From: Haliclona indistincta
Lineage: Eukaryota; Porifera; Demospongiae; Haplosclerida; Chalinidae
Reading direction: 5' to 3'
Length of the DNA: 64,000 bases
Assembly: GCA_964017065.1 (NCBI GenBank)
Contig: OZ024790.1
Location: 4,236,458-4,300,457 of the forward strand
Shown here: one piece after another, positions 32,701 through 43,700 of the stretch
Layout of the letters: each line of letters begins with the position of its first letter
How positions within the stretch are numbered: position 1 is the stretch's first letter
Translations under genes and position numbers: made by a program
Notes under the pieces: generated by a model
Database searches by the model: none
Told to the model about the DNA's origin: nothing
Seen by the model: the letters and a program-made list of their open reading frames with translations, nothing else

Positions 32701-35700
32701 GGTGTTAACCTCAACCCAGATTCTTTCTACCATGTGATTCTACTTTGAACAAGTCAAATTTCAGGCAAATTAATTTATTATTCAGTACCTTTTTTGAGGT
32801 TGTCTGAACAAATGGAGGCTTTGATGTATCATTACGATATGATGACAAGTGTTGCTGTGCAAACAACATTAAATACCATTCCCGACCATGATCAATCCTG
32901 ATCTGATTCCATAAACCGGTCTCTTCGACAAGTTTCCTGTAAATGAACATACAGTACATTATAAATACAACACAATAAGAGTGTGGAAGGAAATACTGTC
33001 AAACCCATTGAACCTTATAACTGCTAAACAGCATGTACAAATTAGAGGAAGTTGGCCTCATGTCATAATTAACACATAGTCATGTGACATTGTAACTGCC
33101 TAGATTCCCACCCGTCATCTGCTAGCAGGCTCTTCAACGATACTGGTTGCCATAATAATTATGCTGGTGTAGAATTGTAGAATTGTAGTCTCCTAGCTAT
33201 TGAGTGTTATTCCGAGCTGCAAACGACTGGCAGTTGCAATTTCGCGTGTTCAGCAGTAGCATTTTAATCTCAATTTCATGAGTTTAAAATCAATAGTGAC
33301 AGCCACCTGCATATTTTCGTTACAGTGAACTGTGCAAAATAGTCAATGGAATCAGTCAACAGCCTTTTGCCGCCAGCAATGCCGGATTGCAGCCTTATTG
33401 ACATGGATGGTGAATATCTGAGGATCGGAAGTTTTTTCACATACAAACTAATCTGAGCTAAGGAATTATTATTTATTGAAAATTTATAAGGTTTAAAAAT
33501 GCAATTATTATCACGTCTGCTACATGAACAAGACCCACGTAGAAATGATGGTCGATAACACGTGGCCAACCTCCTCTGGTACAAAATGGTAAGTTAGATC
33601 TGATCACCATATCGAACAAGACAAGAGCATGTGCTAACATCAATCAATAATGATAATGTATTCAAACTCACAAAAATACATGCTCATATATGATAATATT
33701 ATTCTTGACAGGCATGGAACATATCACCATAATCTTTCCAGAGAATCCGTCAACTGCACACACATGAGTGACGCCAAATGCAACCAATTTTTCATTTTGG
33801 TCAACATGAAGCTTCTCTCCAAAGTAGCGAGCAATGTATGGTGTGGGGTTTATCTGCCTTTGCGTAAGAACTGATCTTTCCCTGTGATAGTCTGGGTTAA
33901 CTCTACTCAGTGATTCCCCCACTCGATTCTGGGCACAGCGAAATCCTTGGCTAGACAAGAGACCCGTCATGGTTTTTCGGCCGTACATGGGACCAACCTG
34001 TGTATAAAAATTGACGTCTACAGTTGTACATAATTATTATTCATGTGTTATAATATCTTACCCGCATTACGTTCAAATGCACAAGCCTGTCCAACGTGGA
34101 TTGATCTAGTCTTGCGGTTCTATGTATGTTTTTACTCAAACAAAACCGCTTGACGCTAGCAGCACTCAATCCTCTAAGAGACGGATAAGCAGTTCTCAGT
34201 CGCGCACTGATTTGGGCGTGAGTGAGTGACCACTTTTCGACAGCCTCTCGAATCACATCTTCAATCCCTGCTAGGCCATCAGCCATGATTCCGTATGGGT
34301 GGAGTTCGACCACGTGCGTAGTTAATGGGTTAACAAACAACTGTATGGTAGACTATTATTATGCAACAATGTTTTAATATTATTTTTCTCGATTTATTCG
34401 GTGACCGTGTGCGTCGACCACGTGCCTTGACTGTGATGTCTGACCGGACTGTAGAGTTAGTGCGCTCGGGTTGCGACTCTTTCGAAGTCAGTATAACCAA
34501 TATCACTCCATCTGGCGTTTCCAACCTCTACGGGGTAAGTTGAAGCATAGAAGAAAATGACCGCCTTATAATTATCGGTTATTTATATAGCTGGATGCAG
34601 CCACAGTTTGGTTAAAGGAAGAGTTCCCAGGTCGAAGGGCATTTTTTCCAAATGGTTCTAACACCGACTTCAATTTCTCTGCCGAAGTCGGAGACAGTAT
34701 CAACACGCTAGTTGTCGAAGGACGGCCACAGTCAGTTCAAAGTCCATCATTAATAGCTTTAACAACCCGATCGGCTGTGGGATCAGCGTCATCATCACTC
34801 GGTCGGGCCAGCCGATCTGCACTCCCACGCTCTCCGTTAACGTTTGGGCAAGTAAAAACCGTGATCGTAAAAGTTTTCAAGGCCAAGGTTACAAGAAATG
34901 GCGCCGGAAGACTAGTGTTTGACAAAGTTGGGCAGGCCTTCATCACCGTGGAAGAATCGACTGCAAACGTGAACTATATTTCATCTGTTGTTCAAAAAAA
35001 ATGGGGGCCCACTTTCACATTGGTGACTGGAAACGGCTTGAGTATAGATGATTCCTCTGACACTCAAGGTATGCAAATTATTGTTCTAAATTTTTATTGA
35101 TACTAACAATTCTATCATTATAGGGCTAACTTTCTGGAAAACTTCGAGCCGTAGAGTCTATGCTGTGCAAAAGAAGGTTATAAGTAGGTTGGTAGGTGGA
35201 TCAAAAGGAAAGTATGCTGCTATCACCATCAGTGGCGAAAGTGAGAGTGACGATGAGTTGCAGAAGTCAGGAGCTAAAGAAATCCTCAAAGCCATCAACA
35301 GGATACACCAAGAGATCGTGAAAATGCAATATCCCCAGTTATACAAGTCTATCTGTGATGCCTTCAGATGCAGCATTTGCCTTACGATGAAACCTCCTAT
35401 TGTGTACTCAAAGTGCTGTCTACGCATTGTTGGATGCGAGGGATGTGTGGCCCGCAGCCACGAAGTGACATGGCAATGCCCACTCTGCCGCAAGGCGATA
35501 GTTGGCCAAGACTCAATCTCACGTGTACGTTGTCTTGATGAAATGCTGATCCAGTTGGCGGCCTCTGACAGTGACAGGAATGGCACCTCGTCCCATCCCT
35601 ATCATGTGGCAAGTCCTGAACCAGCTATTGACAGTGATGACGATTTCCAGTAACCTGACACAGGTTATTAACACAACAGCAGGTTGTTGATCGCTCTTCA

Positions 35701-38700
35701 TCATCATCATCAATCAACTCTATATATTCAACTGGTATATAGTGAGGCCTGTTTAGGACGACCCTCCTGACGATCCTTAGGCTTATCAATGGTCGAAGGC
35801 CCGGTTTAGGACGACCCTTCCGAGGATCCTTAGGTTTACCAAGGGCCGAAGGCCCGACCCTCCCGACGATCCTTAGGCTTACCAAGGGCCGAAGGCCCGG
35901 GTTAGGACGACCCTCCCGGTTTTTAGGGTTTAGTTGTATGTTGAACTTTGATGGCGTGAAAACGGGACACGCCCCCTGCTTCGCGGTGCATAGTGGGATT
36001 CGAAAGGAAATGGCGACATCGGTGTGGAACATTTTGTTCGTGAGCGAGTTGTGAAAGACGGTTGTTCGCATCATGAGGTCAGTTTGCAGCTGAAAGCTGT
36101 GTATCCGGGGCGTAGGGGGATGGTGTTGCAAGCGTGCGTCGTTTTTGCACTGAGCACAACATACACCGTACAGCGAGAATAGAGTCCTCCTCCCTTGATC
36201 AGCTGATTCATCAGAACATCTTAAATCTGACCTTGTACAACAACAGGTTGGTCCATCTTATGGAAGGAACACTATGACTGGTTTTTTGAGTTCTCAGGGA
36301 TTCCCCACTGGTCAGCGACGTGTCGGATCTGCTCTTAGACGAGTTCACCCAGCTTATCATCAAGCCAGACAGTCTCTTACCCAACGACAAACAAACCCAA
36401 GCCCGTACATTGCACGATATTATGGTAAAAAAACTTCACATTGACCAGAACGAAAAACTTGTTGCATATGGATGTACGCACATCTGTGCAATAGATGGTT
36501 TCTCTGGTGAGATTATGGTATTTTGTGCTATTTTATTTATAGGTTCACACTGCATGTTGCTAATGTGGGATTGCAGCTACTTGTATCTTCATGGAACGAG
36601 CACCCTATACCTGGTAAAGTTTCTACGTACTAACTATCCATTGTAAAGCTTGTCAAATAAAACATCTGATGTTAGCATTTTGAATTTGCTTTCTTATGTT
36701 TGTACTACTAGCTGTGGGCGATACCCAAGAAATTCTCTTAGATTCCGATACTGACTTCGCGAGTACTAGTATTATTGGGGAAACTACAACAAGCGGAGAT
36801 AATGGAACTGTCATGATCATTATAAATTTCAGTAAGGCTGAGACATAATTTTTGAAGGTGTGTCCTAGTAGATTGATACCAGCATTTTTCGCTATCGGTC
36901 CTTTAGTAATATCGGTCATACGAGCACCCTGGTATTGTATTGCCCACCATCAGTGTGTACTTATTGTTAAAAGTTTCCTTTCACCACTCTGTTCCTGTTA
37001 ACCATTTATTTTTGACAACCTATTTTGTATGCCCGCAAAATTTCAGATTCTCCAATTTTACTCTCTTGCAATAATTTTATTGGACGACGACATGGACTTC
37101 CCCAAGGAATGCCCAATCAGAGGGTTGCTATTGACAATTGTGTGGTGAGGTTAAATCACAGCATCTTATGGAGTCCTACTGAAGCAGCTGACAACTACAG
37201 AAATTCTGGCGGCCGTTTAATAGACCCACATGGTTTTGCAACTGATCCTATCTTGGACAACACCAAAATTGTGATATGAGAGAGAGCATTTACGGATTTA
37301 TAGCTACAAACATTCGACCAAATATTTTCTTCTTTAGTTAATGGCAATTCTAGACCTTTTAGAGAAGCCTTGCTCTTTTACTGTGATTTGACTTATAGGC
37401 TTTCTTGTTCATAGATGTGAACTCTGCATGCATGCATTAAGATTCAATAATGATGATAATAATTATTATTATAATGCCCGCAAGGGAATAGTGAATATAA
37501 GACACTGTAACAGGCTAGTGAGAAATTAGAATGGAAAGTGTGGTCTCGCGGATACGGAGGGAGCACTTGCAAGATAAACTGCATGGCATGACCATAACCA
37601 CCACTGACAATCATTCTGTCTTCAGCAAGATCCCACAGTCTACGCCGATCTGTCCAATGTATGAAGCCGTCTGCTCAATAGATCAGGGAGGTGCTCGGTA
37701 CAAGACCAGCACACCAGAGTGTGGTGGTGTAGAACTAGCTAGGGTCTAGAGCTCGCTTGTGCATTCTCCATGCATGCAGTCGTATAGATGTATCATAGAA
37801 AAACTATCTACCATTAATGTAAGGACTTGACTACTATTAGGGAGACACGGTAGTGTCTCCCTATGTAGGGTTGAACGAGAAAACAAGATGGCGGCTACAT
37901 ACAATGTATTAGCGTTCAAACGCAGATATTTCGCCTGGTGATGAATTTTATACGTCCAAAGACACTTAAATCTGCTATCTGGCGTTGCCCCATCTTACAG
38001 TAGCAAGGAGATTGCTCAAGATTGTTACTAAAGTGACGAACCTGGAAACGGTGAAAATCGAGTTTCGTCATCTTCGTTTTCTTCTTTCTTTCTTTCCACT
38101 CGCCTAGCACCTTTACGTGAGCAGTGCCGAGACCAAAACACCCACGAACAGTCGTGAAATTCTCCTGGCATGTGCCTTTTGAACTTAGTTTTTAGCGAAA
38201 CGGCGATGTAAATTCCGCGATTTCTCGATCGTGATCCATTGTCAGCTAAGTGTTAGACGCCATTAATAATGATTGCGCAATACGCACGTGACCAAGCTGT
38301 GGTTAGCGCACGTGACCAAGCACAAGCTTGAGTATCGCCAAGCCGTATAGATCACGGAGAACACATATTTGTCTGGAGTCTTCGAAGAACGGTAAGCTAG
38401 CAAGCGTAGAATCACCATTCTGCCTTGCCAGACAATTATAACCGCTGTAAACAAGTGTGGGCGGGGCTCGTATGCACTGTATTCATGCATGCGTAGGCGA
38501 GCTGATATCTACAGCATAAGAATTATTTAGCTACAAGTTTAAAATTGTTAATAATAAAGAAAACCCATCAACAACAGGAAAACCAAACCAATGGTGGAAA
38601 CAAAGTTGGCACAGTAATTGCATGATATTGAACTGCACTTCACTGAAAAAGAAAAAAAGGACACAAACAAGAAAATTAAAAAGATTTCTATCGAAATCAG

Positions 38701-40682
38701 AAGGATGTAGGGTTGTGAAATCTACCACTGGTCAACAATGTAAACTAACAAGGAACAAGCATGGAATGGTAACACGATTGACTTGCTAACAGACCATAGA
38801 TCCCTACATCAGTGGCTGTACATAAGCTGTCACAAGCTGAATGCACGTCAGGTGTCAGTCAACAGCAACAAGTTGAACTAGCTATAGTCAACTACAGCAG
38901 CCACTGATGTAGGGATCTATGGTCTGTTAGCAAGTCAATCGTGTTACCATTCCATGCTTGTTCCTTGTTAGTTTACATTGTTGACCAGTGGTAGATTTCA
39001 CAACCCTACATCCTTCTGATTTCGATAGAAATCTTTTTAATTTTCTTTTACTAACATGCATGCAGAGGGAAAGTCCGGTAAGCTAGGATCTAGAAGTTAA
39101 GTTGACCGTGCTAAGCCTTTTTCCTGCTGCAGTATAAAAGATGTATGCCATTAGTTTTTGCAGTAAAACTACCTAGGGTCTAGAGCTCACGTGCATTCTC
39201 CAGTCGTAGATGTACCATTATAATGTAATGACTTGACTGCTATTACTAAACGTGCAGACTGCGGTAAAACTATAGCTATACTAGGGTCTAGAAGGAATTG
39301 CCTGTGCTCAGTTTCATTGTTGAGTGCGGATTTGACTGCATGCTATTACTAACCTGCAGAGGGAAATTTCAGTAAAGTAGCTAGGGTCTAGAAGTTGACC
39401 GTGCTAAGTTTCTGCAGTGGTAAAGATGCACCATTAGTGTAAGGACTTGACTGCTATACTACCCTGCAGAGGGAAATTCTAGTAAAACTAGCTAGGGTCT
39501 AGCTAACTGAGCACAGGCAACTTCTAGTCTAGAAGTTGCCTGTGCTCAGTTTCTGCAGTGGTATAGATGTACCATTTGTGTAAGAACTTGACTGCTACTA
39601 ACCTAGCTGCAGAGGGAGATTCCAGTAAAACTAGTTAGGGTCTAGAAGTTGCCTGTGCTCAGTTTCTGCAAAATGCACCATATATTGTGGATTTGACTAA
39701 TCTGCAGAAGGAAATTCCAGTAAAACTAGCTATAGGGTCTACAAGCTGTCGACTGCGGTCAGTTTATGCAGTGTGAGTGATAGATGCACCATTAGTGTAA
39801 GGATTTGACTGCTTTTGTTAGCTTGGTACTATGCTGCAGTGTGGATTTCAGTAAATCTACGTCTAGACAGTAAGTCATTTCACTGGGAAGTGCTGAATTT
39901 CCATCTGCAGTGGTATCATGCGTAATAGCAGTGAAGTCCTTATTCTAACTCACAGTCCACTGTGTAGAAATACTGAGTTCTACCTAGCTATTTTTAGCGA
40001 ACACCCATCTCTTCTGTGAAATCAGGATCGCCATGCATAGCAGTTACGCTCGCATAGAGCGATGCATGCAACTCATGCAATCCCATAGACCTCATACCAT
40101 GCCCACGGTTTGAGTTCTAGGATTAATCTTGCGACTGAAACATTACTATTGATTGCTCGTTTTGTCTCATCAATGATCAACGGTTGAATAACTTGTCAAT
40201 ATTCAAACAAAATTATCACAATACAATAATTGCAACACAAGTGGTGTGGTTGTCTTTATGATCACTTGTCAGCTTTACATGCCATAATACACACCCATCT
40301 GAGGACGTACGGCACCTGTGTTGTGGAGAGAGGAAATCAATTCATTTACCTACCAATACTAATAACACAACAGTGGATGCAAAGGCTCCAAAATCAGTTG
40401 ATATCGACTGAGAAAAATAACTATTGTCAATTAACTCTTTACAAAACACATCAACATGGAAAAGAGACACATAGTGTGTTATGAGAGTAGTTATCAGCAA
40501 TAAAACACTTCAGTTCAAGCTAATTTGCTTCAATAGATTGTTCTAATCACATGGCTATTGACCACGCCCACATTGGTAACATCCTACCCTCAAACTAAGG
40601 AATAGCTTCGATTCTTTTGCTGCATTACATACACTTATGCACGCACAAAACAAAGCAAAGGCAAAGCAAACACACACGTGTG

Positions 40683-40713
<31 letters not shown>

Positions 40714-43700
40714 CTGAGCAAACAATGTGGTTCTTTCACTCCAAGTCTGAGACACTTTGCTCCAACGATACTACTACATACTCTCAGAGGTGGTTACAGA
40801 AATCGATCTCTAGTAAATGAGAGTGGTCGAGAAAAGGAATGAGAAATAGAATAGAACACTGTGACTTTCATTGTACTTAAAAGTTTAAGGGACATTGTAA
40901 ATTTGAAAGCAGCTACTGTGTGCTGGTGCTATGCTTGAACCTTCTGGAGTGAACTCACGAAAACAGTAACTGTGCCTCACCAAAGTCTATGAATAATGCA
41001 AAATGCTGATGCAAAAATACTATTACTTTGTAGGCAAAAATTAATTGCAATAAATTTATTCCCAATCATAGAGATGAAAATTATTATTTTTTTGATTGTT
41101 ATTTTTTTGATTGTTATTTTTTTGATTGGGAAACTATAATTTCTATCAAGCCTAGGTCACTAGCTTGTCAGGTGAGTACACTACAGCTGAACCACCAAGG
41201 CACACAGCTGCAGTGACTTACATCAAAGTTTCACCATCATATTTGAGCTCTATAGCTAGATCAAGGGGTACATGGTCGCTCCAATTGGTCCTGTACTCAC
41301 ATCTGTGACCGTGGTCAAGAATTTTGATCAGCCAAATCACAATCGGGCGGCCTCGATCATTTGACCGTACTGATTTTGCTACGTTGAATTTTGCTCACGA
41401 GGCAGCCTCTGATAATAATTAGCTAGCGCTGGCATGACTGTTGACTTGACCGCTCAAGCATGTCCTTACTTCTGTCTTGACCGCTCAAGCAAGCCATTCT
41501 GTCTTGACTGCTTGATCAAATCTATAGCTTAACCACAGTTTGCAGATGTGAGTACAGGGCAGATTGGAGTAACCACCTCTAGCTTGTAGATCTATTGGGT
41601 GGTTTTAAAGCTCGAAATAAAGGAGGAATACACACACACTCTCTCTCTCTCTCTCTCTCTCTCACCGAACTACGGTCTCACTACGGTTCTACCTCGAGGG
41701 TGACGCGTACCTGGTTGATGAGACACAACTCAGAGCCTAGTGCTATGATCCATGCAGTCACTAGCACACCGGCCGTCAGCATGGACGACAGCTCAGCTGT
41801 TTTTCCTCTTACACTACAGAATCATACTGCACTGCTAGTCGCCATTTTATTTGTGGGTGTCACATGCACAAAGGGTGTGTTCGCTTTGGACCGAGTCCTG
41901 GTCCGTTACGTTACGGCGAGTACGTCGATTATGTCAATTCGATCTTGCAGCAATAGAAAATTGATTATTGGTTTTTGACACTTAGAATTGCCATATTTGA
42001 AAAATGGAAAATACAGATTTTAGTCCTTTTTATTCTTTTTATTAATAGAATATTGACTGATCCAAATGTACACTGACCCATATTGTGTCAGTTCAACACC
42101 ATTGCATATTGTGTCAGTTCAACACCATTGCATATTGTGTCAGTTCAACACCATTACATATTGTGTCAGTTCAACACCATTGCATATTGTGTCAGTTCAA
42201 CACCATTGCATATTGTGTCAGTTCAACACCATTACATATTGTGTCAGTTCAACACCATTGCATATTGTGTCAGTTCAACACCATTACATATTGTGTCAGT
42301 TCAACACCATTGCATATTGTGTCAGTTCAACACCATTGCCCCCAGTTCAACACCATTGCATATTGTGTCAGTTCAACACCATTGCATATTGTGTCAGTTC
42401 AACACCATTGCATATTGTGTCAGTTCAACACCATTACATATTGTGTCAGTTCAACACCATTGCATATTGTGTCAGTTCAACACCATTGCATATTGTGTCA
42501 GTTCAACACCATTACATATTGTGTCAGTTCAACACCATTGCATAATGTGTCAGTTCAACACCATTGCATATTGTGTCAGTTCAACACCATTGCATATTGT
42601 GTCAGTTCAACACCATTGCATATTGTGTCAGTTCAATACCATTGCATATTGTGTCAGTTCAACACCATTGCATATTGTGTCAGATGGTATTGCATAAAAT
42701 AACACTCCGAATGTTTTAAGGTGCTCCTTCTCTTTGGTTGTCTTTAGAAGTCTGAGGTGATATCAAAGCTAGAGTCCAGTCGGGAAGAGCATGAGGCAAC
42801 CATACTGTCTCTGCTCAACAAGCAGCGACTGCTAGAGTCTAGTCACAGAACAGAGGTGGAAGAAATGAGGACAGAAATAGAGACACTGACGACAGACCTG
42901 GCTTCATACCAGGTACAATACCACTATGAGACACCTACACTCTAGTTCATGTTCTTCTTTAGATCGGGTATTCAGAGTCACAACTGGCTTTACAGCGGTT
43001 CCAGGAGAACCACACAGCACAGCTTACTGTTGTACAGCTTACCCATGAGAGTGAGCTAGCTAGTCTCAAGGAACAACTAGGATCAGCACAGTCTGCCAAC
43101 ACTGAGTTAGTGAGCCTGAGAGAGTGTTGAACCTCACATTGACTTGTGTATAGGCTACAGCAACTGCTAGATCAGGCTAGAGAGACTGCCTCAGAGAAAG
43201 AAATGAAACAATTTCAGGTGCATATGGCTCAACACTACCTTCCCTCTCTCCTCATGCCTTCTCTTCTAACAGAATGTCATGGAGCTCACTACTATAGTAC
43301 ACCAACAAAAGATGCAAATAAAGACATTACAAGAGACAACAATCGAGACATCTGTTGTAGTGGATATAATAAAGGTAACATTTATCACTATTCTTTACTG
43401 TCATCATGCTCTTCCTGTCAGACCAAGCAGGAAGAGACGAAGCAAGCGTTTCTTGAAATTTTTGTAAGAGCTCACATTTTAATCAAAATGCAAGAGATTT
43501 AGGGTTGGTACATTTATCGAAAAAGTATGGAAACAAGATTTTGAAATGAAAAGGATTGTAAGAATAGCTACCTCCCTATTAAATTAACCACAACTATCGA
43601 AAGCAGTTAATTTAGGGAGGTTGCATTACACTGCTATTCTTACAATCTTTTTCATTTCAAAATCTTGTTTCCATACTTTTTCGATAAAATTAATATACCA

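Larger units (their letters stand above)
29619..42079. mobile_element. 12.46-kb DNA transposon carrying a DDE integrase-like transposase and a RING protein
   Basis: Termini are inverted repeats: GGGTCAGTGTACATTTGGAT at the left and its complement ending CACTGACCC at the right. Imperfect pairing extends about 200 bp inward (for example CGGACCAGGACTC on both sides). ATATT flanks both ends (29614-29618 and 42080-42084), and joining the flanks restores a regular 26-bp minisatellite unit. Inside are the transposase (30570-34286, minus), the RING gene (34436-35653, plus), a second transposase relic (36010-37413, plus), tandem repeats and several nested hairpins. The superfamily is uncertain; the IS3EU-like or Ginger-like integrase-type DNA transposons are candidates because of the integrase-core transposase. 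Confidence 0.85.

Noticed and set aside
29433..42690. Repeat array resembling a CRISPR
   Set aside because: Units are directly adjacent with no unique spacers, in a eukaryotic context; it is a minisatellite.
42066..42702. Long open frames of ~160-205 aa in three frames
   Set aside because: They are translations of the 26-bp minisatellite, which has no stop codon in any plus frame.
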